Shown here: positions 10,401 to 18,077 of the stretch, piece by piece | Position numbering within the stretch: position 1 is the first letter of the stretch | Layout of the letters: each line of letters starts with the position of its first letter | DNA from: JAEUKH01 sp964447205 | GTDB taxonomy: Bacteria; Myxococcota_A; Polyangia; Polyangiales; Ga0077539 | NCBI GenBank assembly: GCA_964447205.1 | Contig: CAYUSB010000037.1 | Span: forward strand, 1 to 64,000 | Direction of reading: 5' to 3' | Length of the DNA stretch: 64,000 nucleotides | Notes under the pieces: model-generated | Seen by the model: the letters and a program-made list of their open reading frames with translations, nothing else | What the model was told of the DNA's origin: nothing | Databases searched by the model: none | Position numbers and translations under genes: made by a program

Positions 10401-11201
10401 CCGGCGAGGGCCCCGCGGCGCCTGGTCCTCGCGGCCTCGGCGGTGCAAGACCTGGCCTGGTGCGCCCGGCGGTTTCACCTCCTGCACGACCTCCAGCTCC
10501 GCGAGCACGGGGCGGCCCTGGGCGACCGGGCTCCGGCCCTCGACCTCGTGCGGAGGGTGGTGGGGCTGTCGGGCTGGGAGGCCCTCTGCGGCGACCCCGA
10601 GGCGGCCCTGCGGGCGGCCTGCGCGGCGAGCGGGGAGGTCTTCGGCGGAGAGGTCGCGCGTCAGGCCGAGGTCCTGCTCGTGCGCCTGGCCCGGTCGCGC
10701 CTGGCCCAACGCCTGGCTGCCCGGCCCGACCTCGTCCTGGCCCAGGGGCTGCCCCTGGCCGCGCGGTTCGTGCTCCCGACGGGCCCCCTGGCCCTGACGG
10801 CCACGGCCGACCTCGTCGTACGGGGCGAGGCCCTCGGGCGCCACGGGGCCGTGGTGATTCAGTGGGAGGCCCTGCCTGAGACCGGGGCCCAGGGCAGCCG
10901 CGGGGGCGTCACGGCCACCGAGCGGGCCCTGAGCCTGCATGTGATGGCCTGGGCGGTGCAACACAAGCTCGCAGGGCCGACGGGAGAGGTCGCGGCCGTA
11001 CACGCGGCCGTGTGGTCCCTCGGGGAGGGGAGCCCGGCCGAGCCGGTGTGGGTTCCGGGTGACCTCGGGGCCGTCGAGGAGCGGGTAGCCACCCTGGTCG
11101 AGGCCCTCCCGGCGATGCGCCGCGACGCCCGCTGGGACGGCCGCGACCTGGCGGTCTGTCGGGCCCTGCGGTGCGGGTTCGTGCCGCGGTGCCACGGCTG
11201 A
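7449..11201 (+). CDS. addA: AddA-like UvrD-family helicase subunit with degenerate nuclease domain
   Basis: A 1250-residue SF1 (UvrD/RecB-type) helicase, the motor partner of AddB. Visible motifs are Walker A AGAGTGKTE (K51), Walker B VDEFQDT (D437, E438), GDAKQSIYAFRGA, VHAAKGLEW near residue 823 and YVALTRSRD near 892. The C-terminal 250 residues resemble the RecB-type nuclease module (WCARRF with C1005, terminal C1237, C1242, C1248). However, the segment where D...(D/E)xK is expected reads TADLVV...VVIQWEALP near residues 1123-1138, with no catalytic Lys. The nuclease therefore looks inactive and cleavage would rest on AddB. The GTG start at 7449 overlaps the addB TGA. I call it AddA rather than RecB because its partner is AddB-like and no RecC or RecD is nearby. 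Confidence 0.88.
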   Translation: MSPHDLLEGGPPPHEPLDPGDAVAALQGSARQGLFLFERNAVVRAGAGTGKTEALATVYLHLVGGLASTVAWPRAGLGPERIVALTFTEKAAREMRERIAAAVDLLANAQLPRELEHPDPAVRREAALRWCARRGYSVAVSARLEALAASAVAQGRPLPPPDVWRRVAWSLGGAHIGTFHGFAAGVLRRAAVDLGIDPAFRVLDEEDADLLLRSATLRALSEAARRDVSAVVELMAASGGIGERAERGLVTLVSDLVRRLEEDGLDATDLRAGVAVDPTGMRGYIAGDVLRRFAEACEGVKALREDGTAEVVYGIVQALDQLPPLDTAAHALARMRVLAELRSLPSPQRTRRIEPLATEAREALGSLLQDAVSVVSTHLARAGKTVLVGAQQAYRQAKRQRAALDFADLLRLLRDALRDRPALRKEWKHRYDAVLVDEFQDTNRVQRDLVYLLRERRDLVRTVAPGQSLAGHELEPAGLLVVGDAKQSIYAFRGAEVEVFLATEREVAEAGGDLIDLTDSHRALHEVVRAVNSVTATVLGAGSVRVEGLYDPSRDALVAAAEGDGAARVELLLVPPGKAEVQRRAEAEAIARRIAALSTPGEHPPGWRTPRMDEVAILVPSWRQLEPLKRALQARRIPYTLRGGPGFWDRREVDDLVTLLRFAADPSDRLSLAAVLRGPLVGLTDAALARLFTFTAGMEQVLDPPPAVRAGIAPDDRARLEEARPTLERLVRFGPTLGPAGVVRMVLTERGYAAVLARLPFGAQRVANVDKLLGLAEAAEARGGDDGDLHGFVQHVDRMRAAAQREAEADLGGEVSGAVQIMSVHAAKGLEWPVVFVAQTARRRPPRSERVLLDRRGAVVVLPGGIAAPEGFRTLRNDAHAAEDDDARRLLYVALTRSRDLLVVSGPDGDGEGGWTALRDALRRQSPSGVRVVVAEEEGPAVPVRARAETGDEAPAATVLPESVTVADPGMVAPGPLPDAGGGTPARAPRRLVLAASAVQDLAWCARRFHLLHDLQLREHGAALGDRAPALDLVRRVVGLSGWEALCGDPEAALRAACAASGEVFGGEVARQAEVLLVRLARSRLAQRLAARPDLVLAQGLPLAARFVLPTGPLALTATADLVVRGEALGRHGAVVIQWEALPETGAQGSRGGVTATERALSLHVMAWAVQHKLAGPTGEVAAVHAAVWSLGEGSPAEPVWVPGDLGAVEERVATLVEALPAMRRDARWDGRDLAVCRALRCGFVPRCHG

Positions 11202-11244
11202 CGCCCCGCCCTGGCCCCGTGCTACACCCCGCCGCCGGAGCCGC

Positions 11245-12315
11245 GTGAACCACCCCAACCCCCCCATCGCCCCAATGACCACCCTGGGCCTCGGGGGGGC
11301 CGCCGAGCATTTTGTTCAGGCCCTTGACGAAACCTCCCTGTGTGCTGAGGTCCGGCGCGCCGACGCCGCGGGGCGGCCGGTCTTTGTCCTGGGCGGGGGC
11401 AGCAACGTGGTGGTGGCCGACGCGGGGGTGGCCGGGGCGGTGATCCGGGTGGCCACCCGGGGCGTACGTTGGACCCGGGCGGGAGACACCCTGCACGTCG
11501 AGGCCGCGGCGGGAGAGCCCTGGGACGACCTCGTGGCTGCGGCCGTAGCCCGCGAGGCCCAGGGCATCGAGTGCCTCTCGGGCATCCCCGGCACGGTCGG
11601 GGCCACCCCCATCCAAAACGTCGGGGCCTATGGGCAGGAGGTGGCCGACACCCTCACCGCCGTCACGGTCTTCGACCGGCGCACGGGGGAGGTCCGCGAG
11701 ATCGGGGCCCGCGACTGCGGGTTTGGGTACCGGCACAGCCGGTTCAAGGGCGACGACCGCGGGGCCTTCGTGGTCCTCGGGGTGCGGTTCGCCCTGCGCC
11801 TCGGGGTCGCCCCGACGGTGCGGTACGGCGAGCTGTCGCGGGCCCTGACCGACGACCCGAGCCCCAGCCTCGCCACGGTCCGGCAGACGGTCCTCGCCCT
11901 GCGCCGGGCCAAGGGCATGGTCTACGACCCCACCGACCCCGAACACCGCACCGCAGGCAGCTTCTTCACCAACCCCACGGTCGACCCGGCCACCGCCGAG
12001 GCCGTGGCGGCCCGTTGCCCCGAGGGGACGACCATGCCCCGGTTTGCGGCCCCTGACGGGCGGGTCAAACTCGCCGCGGGGTGGCTCATCGAGCGGGCCG
12101 GGGTCTCGCGGGGGCACCGCCGGGGCGGGGCAGGGGTGTCCTCGCGCCACGCCCTGGCCCTGGTCAACCATGGGGGCAGCGCGGCCGAGCTCGTGGCCCT
12201 GGCCCGAGAGATTCAGGAGCGGGTCTGGCAGACCTTCGCCGTACATCTCTCCCCCGAGCCGGTGTTTGTGGGCTTCGGTGTCGACGATCCGACGCGGATG
12301 ACGCCGGGACGTTGA
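11245..12315 (+). CDS. murB: UDP-N-acetylenolpyruvoylglucosamine reductase
   Basis: MurB reduces the enolpyruvyl group of UDP-GlcNAc-enolpyruvate with NADPH in the cytoplasm, the second committed step of peptidoglycan synthesis. FAD-binding motifs are clear: TLGLGG, VLGGGSNVVV and GIPGTVGATPIQNVGAYGQE. The catalytic Ser is S239 in GSFFTNP, and the C-terminus EPVFVGF carries the conserved Glu. At 356 residues with a Ser in that motif it matches type I MurB. The start is a GTG at 11245; an ATG at 11275 would remove the first ten residues but keep TLGLGG. A -10-like TACACC lies at 11223-11228. It is 43 bp after addA and not within a dcw cluster here. Confidence 0.95.
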   Translation: MNHPNPPIAPMTTLGLGGAAEHFVQALDETSLCAEVRRADAAGRPVFVLGGGSNVVVADAGVAGAVIRVATRGVRWTRAGDTLHVEAAAGEPWDDLVAAAVAREAQGIECLSGIPGTVGATPIQNVGAYGQEVADTLTAVTVFDRRTGEVREIGARDCGFGYRHSRFKGDDRGAFVVLGVRFALRLGVAPTVRYGELSRALTDDPSPSLATVRQTVLALRRAKGMVYDPTDPEHRTAGSFFTNPTVDPATAEAVAARCPEGTTMPRFAAPDGRVKLAAGWLIERAGVSRGHRRGGAGVSSRHALALVNHGGSAAELVALAREIQERVWQTFAVHLSPEPVFVGFGVDDPTRMTPGR

Positions 12316-12348
12316 AGGTCGACCACGTTGCGTGGCAGGGTCTGGGCC

Positions 12349-12732
12349 GTGTCCAACACCGTCACACGCGGCATCCGGGTCGTCGTCCGCAGCCAGTATC
12401 TGCCCGAGCGGTCGGTGCCGGCCCGGCGGCAGTACATGTTTGCGTACACCGTCACCATCGCCAACGAGGGGACGGAGGTGGCCCAGTTGCGCACCCGTCA
12501 CTGGATCATCACCGACGCCGACGGCGAGGTGCAGGAGGTCAAGGGCGAGGGGGTGGTGGGAGCCCAGCCCGTCCTGCGCCCGGGGCAGAGCTTCGAGTAC
12601 ACCTCGGGCTGCGCCCTGCGCACCCCCCACGGCACGATGGAGGGCAGCTACCAGATGGTCACCCCCACGGGTGACCAGTTTGACGCCCGCATCGCGCCCT
12701 TCACCCTGGCCCGGCCGCACAGCCTCAACTGA
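12349..12732 (+). CDS. apaG: ApaG-family protein
   Basis: A protein of 127 residues matching ApaG (Co2+/Mg2+ efflux-associated, beta-sandwich fold): SNTVTRGIRVVVRSQYLPE at the start, then FAYTVTIANEG, RHWIITDADG, EVKGEGVVGAQP, YTSGC, and GSYQMV near the end. These are the standard ApaG landmarks and the length is normal. The GTG at 12349 is chosen because the family begins with a short tail before the first strand; a TTG at 12328 would add seven residues. It starts 34 bp after murB and is followed 1 bp later by the next gene, so the run is probably co-transcribed. Molecular role not established. Confidence 0.93.
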   Translation: MSNTVTRGIRVVVRSQYLPERSVPARRQYMFAYTVTIANEGTEVAQLRTRHWIITDADGEVQEVKGEGVVGAQPVLRPGQSFEYTSGCALRTPHGTMEGSYQMVTPTGDQFDARIAPFTLARPHSLN

Positions 12733-12733
12733 G

Positions 12734-14101
12734 ATGACGGCCCCGGCTCCAGGGATCGGCCCTCCGGTGGTGGTGCGCAGAGCCCTCGGAGGCCCCCGCG
12801 ACCTCGCCCGGGTCGAACCACTCCTGCGGGAGTTGGAGGTCCCGCTGGGCCCGCGCCTCGGAGCCGCCCTGGGGCGCGACGACTGGGGCCTCGTCCTCGT
12901 GGCCGAACAACGCGGGGCCGTGGTGGGCCTGGTGCTCCTGCGGTGGTTTGGGGCCCTCGGGGCCGTCGAGGGAGACCCGACCGCCACGGGGTGGGTCGAG
13001 CGGTTCTGGGTGGCCCCGTCGTACGTGGGGCAGGGGGTCGGCGAGGCCCTGGGCGAGGCGGCCCGGGCCGAGGCCGAAGCCCGGGGGGTCGGGCGGGTCG
13101 TGGGGCTCGACAGGGACGCGGCGGGGGTGCCCCAGGCGGCAGGCCGTACGGAGACCCAACCCATCGCGCTCCCCGCGGTGGACACCCTCCTGCAAGTGCC
13201 TCGGGCGGCCGATCGTTCGGGGAGCAAAGCACCCGGGTGGGCCGTACGCGACCGGCAGGTCCTCGGGCGGTATCGGCTCGTCGCGGGGGTGGAGCTGGTG
13301 CGCGAGGTCGAGGCCGACGGCCCTGCGGTGACCACCTTGTGGAGCGGGGCCCAGGCCCTGCGCACGCGCTGGCGGGGCGATCGCCTCGGGGCCGCCTGGA
13401 GCCGGGAGGACTGCCTCGGGAGCCAGGACCGCGGCGGGGACGTCCTGCGCTTCGACCCCGACACCCTGCGGGTCCGCGAGAGTTACCTGGTCCGTCCCAC
13501 CACGGCCCGGGTCGACCCCGTGTTGTGGGAGGCCGCCCGCGGTGCCCCCGTGTTGGGCGGGACCCTCAGCCTCGACCCCGCGGCGGTGGGCACCGACTTC
13601 GAGATGCCCCCGACGGCCGAGCTGCTCTTCGACCCGGGGCTGCGGTGCCTCGCTGCCCTCACCGGGGGGTACCTCCGGCAGCGTACGGTCTCCGACGACG
13701 GGCAAGACCTCGTGCCACCGCTCGAGGCCGTGGCCCTGTCGCCCATCCTTGCCCTGTTGTTCTCGGGCGGGGCGTACGTCGGGTGGAGGGCCCTCGACCC
13801 CGTCGACGCCGCCCGGCCCATGGGCTGGCCCGAGGTGCGCGACCGGGGACCCATCGACCCCGAGCACCGCGGGTCCCTGGTGTCGCTCCTGCACGCGTGG
13901 ATGACCGTCGACGCCCAGGGCCCCGTGCGCCCCGACGAGGTCGACGACCCGTCGGCCCTCGACCCCATGGTGGCCGTACGCGACCAGGCCCGGTCCCTGG
14001 CGGGGCTCGACCTCGACCCCCTCGATCCGCTCCCGGGGGTGGCCCGCGACATCGCGGCGGACGTTCACTGGCGCTGGGGCTTCTTTCGTCTGGGGGAGTG
14101 A
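12734..14101 (+). CDS. GNAT-like N-terminal domain fused to an unknown C-terminal domain
   Basis: A 455-residue protein starting at the ATG one base after the apaG stop. Residues 1-135 look like a GNAT acetyltransferase: VVVRRALGGPRDLARVEPLL, then a strand pair with GLVLVAEQRGAVVGLVLLRWFG, then ERFWVAPSYVGQGVGEAL, which matches the acetyl-CoA-binding VxPxxxGxGxG motif. The following 300 residues contain two Trp-rich stretches (SREDCLGSQDRGGD, ADVHWRWGFFRLGE) and no family I recognise. The acceptor substrate is unknown. The N-terminal half is a reasonable family call; the fusion is directly visible because there is no stop between the halves. Confidence 0.75.
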   Translation: MTAPAPGIGPPVVVRRALGGPRDLARVEPLLRELEVPLGPRLGAALGRDDWGLVLVAEQRGAVVGLVLLRWFGALGAVEGDPTATGWVERFWVAPSYVGQGVGEALGEAARAEAEARGVGRVVGLDRDAAGVPQAAGRTETQPIALPAVDTLLQVPRAADRSGSKAPGWAVRDRQVLGRYRLVAGVELVREVEADGPAVTTLWSGAQALRTRWRGDRLGAAWSREDCLGSQDRGGDVLRFDPDTLRVRESYLVRPTTARVDPVLWEAARGAPVLGGTLSLDPAAVGTDFEMPPTAELLFDPGLRCLAALTGGYLRQRTVSDDGQDLVPPLEAVALSPILALLFSGGAYVGWRALDPVDAARPMGWPEVRDRGPIDPEHRGSLVSLLHAWMTVDAQGPVRPDEVDDPSALDPMVAVRDQARSLAGLDLDPLDPLPGVARDIAADVHWRWGFFRLGE

Positions 14102-14144
14102 GGGCTTGCGGCGGGCCGCGGGCTGAGGCACCACCGACGGCACC

Positions 14145-15662
14145 ATGCCCGACCCCAACACCCCCGCCTCGAAGCTCGTCGATGCCCTCCGCGAGGTCGG
14201 CACCCTCTCCTCCATCGGGTACGTCCTGGAGTGGGACGAGCAGACCCAGATGCCCCCGGGAGGGGCCGAGCACCGGGCCCACCAGAAGGCCGTCATCGCC
14301 CGCCTCGCCCACGCCCGCCTGACCGATCCCGCCCTCGGCGACCTCCTGGCCGCCGCCGAGGACGAGGCCGCAGGCGACCCCCCCGACAGCGACCGCCGGG
14401 CCATCGTCTGCCAGGCCCGACGTAGCTACGACCGGGCCGTGAGGCTCCCGGGCTCCCTCGTCGAGGAGTTTGCCCGCACCACGGCCCTGGCCCATCACGG
14501 GTGGGTCGAGGCCCGCCAGGCGGCCGACGTGGGCCGCTTCGTGCCTTGGCTGGAGAAGGTCGTCGGGCTCTGTCAGGCGAAGGCCGCGTGCCTGAGCGCG
14601 CCCGGCCGGCCCGTGTACGACGCCCTCCTCGACGAGTTCGAGCCGGGAGAGACCACCGCGGGCCTGCGCGACATCTTCGCGGCCCTGGAGACGCCCCTCA
14701 CCGAGCTCGTACGGGCGGTGAAGGAGTCGGGCCGGAGTCCACGCCGAGAGGTCCTGACCCGGGAGTTTCCCGTCGGGGCCCAGGAGGCCCTCGGGCGCGA
14801 GGCCGCCGCGGCCCTGGGGTACGACTTCGACCGGGGGCGGCTCGACGTGAGCGTGCACCCGTTCTCGATCACCCTGGGGCCGGGGGACTCGCGGATCACC
14901 ACGCGGTATCACGCGCGTCGTTTCAACGACTCCTTCTTCGGCGTGCTCCACGAGACCGGCCACGCCCTGTACGAGCAGGGCCTCCCCCCCGAACACTTCG
15001 GGACGGGCCTCGGCGAGGCCTGCTCCATGGGTGTCCATGAGTCGCAGTCGCGCCTCTGGGAAAACCTCGTCGGGCGCACCCCGGCCTTCTGGCAGCACTT
15101 CTTCCCCAAGGCCCGGGCCATGTTTCCGGGGGTCCTCGACGACGTGTCCCCGGACGAGTGGGTGGCGGCCCTCAACGACATCGGCCCGACCCCCATCCGG
15201 GTCGAGTCCGACGAGGCTACGTACAACCTCCACATCCTGCTGCGGTTCGAGCTGGAGCAGGCCATCGTGACGGGCGACCTCAAGCCGGCCGACGTGGCCG
15301 CGGCCTGGGACGGGCGCCTGCACGAGCTCCTCGGCATCACCCCCCCCGACGCCGCCGCGGGGTGCCTCCAGGACGTGCACTGGGCCGCCGGCCTCTTCGG
15401 GTACTTCCCCACCTACTCCCTGGGAAACCTCATCGCCTCGCAGCTCTTTGAGGCCGCCCGGCGCGCGCTCGGAGACCTGGAGTCGGACTTCGCCCGCGGG
15501 GAGTTTGGCCCTCTGCGCGACTGGCTGCGCCGCAACGTCCATCGCCACGGACAGCGGTACTCCGCCCGAGAACTCGTCCAGCGGGCCACCGGGAGCCCCC
15601 TGTCGGCCGACCCCCTGATCGCCCACCTCCGCACGAAGGCCGGGCGTTACTTCGGGGTCTGA
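14145..15662 (+). CDS. M32-family metallocarboxypeptidase (carboxypeptidase Taq)
   Basis: A 505-residue zinc carboxypeptidase of family M32. The signature VLHETGHALYEQGLP near residue 266 provides HExxH, and the downstream GEACSMGVHESQSRLWEN holds the third zinc ligand. The N-terminal SSIGYVLEWDEQTQMPPGG and the C-terminal YFPTYSLGNLIASQL stretch are further M32 landmarks. No signal peptide is seen, so it is cytoplasmic and probably trims peptides from the C-terminus. The ATG start at 14145 lies 43 bp after the GNAT fusion gene. Its last 16 bp overlap the convergent pyrF 3' end. Confidence 0.95.
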   Translation: MPDPNTPASKLVDALREVGTLSSIGYVLEWDEQTQMPPGGAEHRAHQKAVIARLAHARLTDPALGDLLAAAEDEAAGDPPDSDRRAIVCQARRSYDRAVRLPGSLVEEFARTTALAHHGWVEARQAADVGRFVPWLEKVVGLCQAKAACLSAPGRPVYDALLDEFEPGETTAGLRDIFAALETPLTELVRAVKESGRSPRREVLTREFPVGAQEALGREAAAALGYDFDRGRLDVSVHPFSITLGPGDSRITTRYHARRFNDSFFGVLHETGHALYEQGLPPEHFGTGLGEACSMGVHESQSRLWENLVGRTPAFWQHFFPKARAMFPGVLDDVSPDEWVAALNDIGPTPIRVESDEATYNLHILLRFELEQAIVTGDLKPADVAAAWDGRLHELLGITPPDAAAGCLQDVHWAAGLFGYFPTYSLGNLIASQLFEAARRALGDLESDFARGEFGPLRDWLRRNVHRHGQRYSARELVQRATGSPLSADPLIAHLRTKAGRYFGV

Positions 15663-16333
15663 ACGATCTCCGCAAGCAGCCTGCGGGCCGCCTCCACGGG
15701 GTCGGGGGCGTCTCGTAGGGGGCGCCCGATCACCACCATGCTGGCCCCGGCCGCGAGGGCCTCGGCGGGGGTGGCCGTACGCCGCTGGTCATCCCCCGCC
15801 ACCGCCGCCCAGGCGGGCCGAACCCCCGGGGTCACGATCACCCCCTCTGGCCCGATGGCGTGACGTACGGCCTGGGCCTCGGTCGGGGCGCAGACCACCC
15901 CCGCGGCCCCGAGCTCCATGGCGGCCACGGCCCGGGCCACGACCCGGTCGCGGAGGGCCTCAGGGCCCCCGTGGAGGGCGGGGTCTTCCGAGGTGAGGAC
16001 GGTGACCAGGAGGATCCCGGCCTGGCCCTCGGCGGCCTCCACCGCGGCCGAGACAGCGCCGTGTACGGTGATAAACCGCACGGGGTTGGGCCCCCCCACG
16101 ATCTGCCGAACGCTCCGCCCCACCGTAGCCGGCACGTCGTGGAGCTTGGCGTCGACGAAGACCGGGGCCCCTGCGGCCACCCGGGCCACGAGGTCCATCC
16201 CTCCTCGCAGGAGGAGCTCCAGGCCGAGCTTGAAGGTGCCCACATAGGGGCCGAGGGCGGCGATGAGGGACCGGGCTCGGTCCTCCGAGGCGACATCGAC
16301 GGCGAAGATCACCCGGTCGGCGTTGGGGTTCAT
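15647..16333 (-). CDS. pyrF: Orotidine 5'-phosphate decarboxylase
   Basis: A 228-residue OMP decarboxylase, the last step of de novo UMP synthesis. The TIM-barrel start is RVIFAVDVAS, followed by FKLGLELLL and the catalytic FVDAKLHDVPATV (D61, K63, D66). GVIVTPGVRP and ASMVVIGRPL are the phosphate-binding loops. The ATG at 16333 is preferred over far-upstream codons because the family starts immediately before the first strand. A TACCCT -10-like box (16352-16347) sits 13 nt before this start. It converges on the M32 gene and shares 16 bp of 3' sequence with it. Confidence 0.95.
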   Translation of the reverse strand: MNPNADRVIFAVDVASEDRARSLIAALGPYVGTFKLGLELLLRGGMDLVARVAAGAPVFVDAKLHDVPATVGRSVRQIVGGPNPVRFITVHGAVSAAVEAAEGQAGILLVTVLTSEDPALHGGPEALRDRVVARAVAAMELGAAGVVCAPTEAQAVRHAIGPEGVIVTPGVRPAWAAVAGDDQRRTATPAEALAAGASMVVIGRPLRDAPDPVEAARRLLAEIVQTPK

Positions 16334-16424
16334 GGGGAGGAGGGGGAGGGTAGCCGAGGGGGCTGCGGGGAGGCGAGTTCGTGGTTGCCATGGCGGGCCA
16401 GGAGGGTGTTGCCTCGGGGGCACG

Positions 16425-17264
16425 ATGAGCCCCTGGGATGTTCGTACGGGACGGTGCGTGTGGCGGGTGTGCGCGGGGGCCGACAAGCTCGCCCTGCGGG
16501 CCTCCCTCCCGGGGGCCTACGGGTTCGACCTCGCGGCCCACGGGTTTCGCCGGGCCCGGGCGGCCGGGGCTCCCCTCGGGGCCCTGCTCCCCGCGGCCAT
16601 GCCCGCGAGCTGGATGGTCAACAACAAGGCCACCTCGCCGGTCTTTCAGCGATGGTTGAGCCCTCCCCAACACGAGGCCTGGGAGGCCCTGGCCGAGACC
16701 CTCGTCGGCGGAGCCCCCAACTGGGACGACCTCGACGAGGACGTGCGCCAGGAGCTCGTCCGGGTGGTGGCGGGCCTCTGCACGGCCGAACACGGGGTCG
16801 CGGCCCTGTCGAAGGTCCTCGCCCTCGTCGTGCCCGAGTCGGTCCCCCTGATGGACGACGCCGCGGTGTGGTGGGCCCTCGACGCGGCCCCCCGCCCCAA
16901 GACCGCCGACACCCCGAGCGCAGGGGCGGGGGTGTTCGCCCCGATGCTCGACTGGTTCAGCGCCGCGCAGCGGGCCCACCCGGGCCCCCTCACCGAGCTC
17001 GCCCGCACCCACGCCGCCGTCAACCTCGACGGGGCCCAGAGCCTCGATCGGGTCCTGTGGTTTGACAGCTGGGGCTGGAGGCTCTTCGCCCGGATGCCCG
17101 TGGCGGCGGGGGAGGGGCGCTGGTGGTGGGTCCGGGAGGGCTCCCGCGAGGCCGTGGTGCGGGTCGTGGGCGACCCGGGAGTCAGCCCCGGAGACGCCTG
17201 CGTCGACCTCGCGGAGGCCCCTTCCGCCTTCGCCGAGGCGGCCCGGGAGGCCCTCGGAGGCTGA
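16425..17264 (+). CDS. Protein of unknown function, Trp-rich
   Basis: A 279-residue protein I do not recognise. It starts at an ATG (16425) encoding SPWDVRTGRCVWRVCAGAD. The middle contains NNKATSPVFQRWLSPPQHEAW and a helical segment with LALVVPESVPLMDDAAVWWAL. The C-terminus has DRVLWFDSWGWRLFARM and a beta-rich end. No signal peptide, membrane helix or metal-binding Cys/His cluster is visible, so it is probably cytoplasmic. It is divergent from pyrF (91-bp gap) and precedes greB by 35 bp. Its codon third-position G/C bias matches its neighbours, which supports a real gene. Confidence 0.8.
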   Translation: MSPWDVRTGRCVWRVCAGADKLALRASLPGAYGFDLAAHGFRRARAAGAPLGALLPAAMPASWMVNNKATSPVFQRWLSPPQHEAWEALAETLVGGAPNWDDLDEDVRQELVRVVAGLCTAEHGVAALSKVLALVVPESVPLMDDAAVWWALDAAPRPKTADTPSAGAGVFAPMLDWFSAAQRAHPGPLTELARTHAAVNLDGAQSLDRVLWFDSWGWRLFARMPVAAGEGRWWWVREGSREAVVRVVGDPGVSPGDACVDLAEAPSAFAEAAREALGG

Positions 17265-17299
17265 GGGCGGGACGTGCTACACCCACTCGCCCCACCCCG

Positions 17300-17782
17300 A
17301 TGAGCGACACCCCCAACTACATCACCCCCGACGGGTTCAAGCGCCTCAACGACGAGGTCGAGTTTCTCACGCGACGCGAGCGGCCCCGGGTCGTGCAGGA
17401 GGTCACCGACGCCGCGGCCCAGGGCGACCGCTCGGAAAACGCCGAGTACATCTACGGCAAGAAGCGCCTGCGGGAGATCGACCGACGGCTCAACTTCCTG
17501 GCCGGGCGGCTCAAGGACATTGAAGTCGTCGATCCGGCCCGGCAGAGCAGCACGGGGGTGGTGTTCTTCGGGGCCACCGTCGAGGTCGAGGACGAGGAGG
17601 GGGCCGTCGCCACCTACCAGATCGTCGGGGTCGACGAGGTCGATCCGGGGGCCGGGCGGGTGTCGTGGCGGTCGCCCATCGGGCGCAGCCTCCTGCGGCG
17701 AAAGGTCGGCGACACCGTGCGGTATACACGCCCCGAGGGGGCCCCCGTCGAGCTGACCGTACGGAGCGTGCGGTACGGGTGA
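17300..17782 (+). CDS. greB: Transcript cleavage factor GreB
   Basis: A 160-residue Gre factor. It enters the RNA polymerase secondary channel and stimulates cleavage of backtracked transcripts. The N-terminal coiled coil includes YITPDGFKRLNDEVEFL, ERPRVVQEV, the acidic-tip region GDRSENAEYIYGKKRLREID and RRLNFLAGRL. The YIYGKKRLREIDRR stretch is the GreB hallmark, separating it from GreA. The C-terminal FKBP-like domain holds FGATVEVEDEEG, SPIGRSLL and GDTVRY. The ATG at 17300 fits the family start. A TACACC -10-like box is at 17278-17283. Confidence 0.95.
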   Translation: MSDTPNYITPDGFKRLNDEVEFLTRRERPRVVQEVTDAAAQGDRSENAEYIYGKKRLREIDRRLNFLAGRLKDIEVVDPARQSSTGVVFFGATVEVEDEEGAVATYQIVGVDEVDPGAGRVSWRSPIGRSLLRRKVGDTVRYTRPEGAPVELTVRSVRYG

Positions 17783-17802
17783 GGGCCCGGCCGGGGGGCG
17801 TC

Positions 17803-17830
17803 TTGCGCGTCGCCCGGGCGGTGCTACAGA
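17803..17830 (+). promoter_or_regulatory. Predicted promoter in the greB-mutS2 gap
   Basis: TTGCGC (17803-17808), a 16-nt spacer and TACAGA (17825-17830) lie 20 bp after the greB stop. They point into a region with two hairpins rather than a coding start, because the next gene (mutS2) begins 248 bp further on. Confidence 0.35.
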
Positions 17831-17836
17831 TGGTGT

Positions 17837-17906
17837 CGCGCGGTGGCGGGGTAACGCTACCGTATGCGTCTTCAAGGGGGGCAGCAGCCCCTCTTCTATT
17901 GCTGTT
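17837..17906 (+). ncRNA. Candidate small structured RNA or mutS2 leader attenuator
   Basis: About 70 nt with two stem-loops after the predicted promoter. Hairpin 1 pairs CGGTGGCG (17841-17848) with CGCTACCG (17855-17862) around loop GGGTAA, 8 bp with one G-U pair. Hairpin 2 (17874-17895) has a 9-bp stem and 4-nt loop followed by a pyrimidine-rich, T-rich run. The T-rich patch stands out in this GC-rich DNA. No convincing ORF or SD covers it. It could be a free small RNA, the greB terminator, or an attenuator in a long mutS2 leader. It matches no RNA family I can name. Confidence 0.35.
17874..17895 (+). terminator. Intrinsic-terminator-like hairpin
   Basis: AAGGGGGC at 17874-17882 (with five G) pairs with GCCCCTCTT at 17887-17895 around loop AGCA: 9 bp including one G-U pair. 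It is followed by CTATTGCTGTTGTTT, unusually T-rich for this genome. It is oriented to stop plus-strand transcripts, either read-through from greB or the short transcript proposed here. Confidence 0.5.
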
Positions 17907-18077
17907 GTTTCGCCTTCGCCACCCTTCGACTCCCTCATCCCCCCACAAACTCGAGCGCGGCCCGCCTCCCCGATCCAACGCCCCCGCGGCGGGTCGGCGA
18001 GGGTCGCTCCGCGCGGCGCGATGTCTCCGTTCGGTCTGTGGCTGTCCCCCTCACTCCCCCCTCCCGAAGTCATCTTC

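Noticed and set aside
7449..11201. RecB rather than AddA
   Set aside because: The partner is AddB-like with Fe-S nuclease cysteines, and there is no RecC or RecD. The helicase alone would not distinguish the two.
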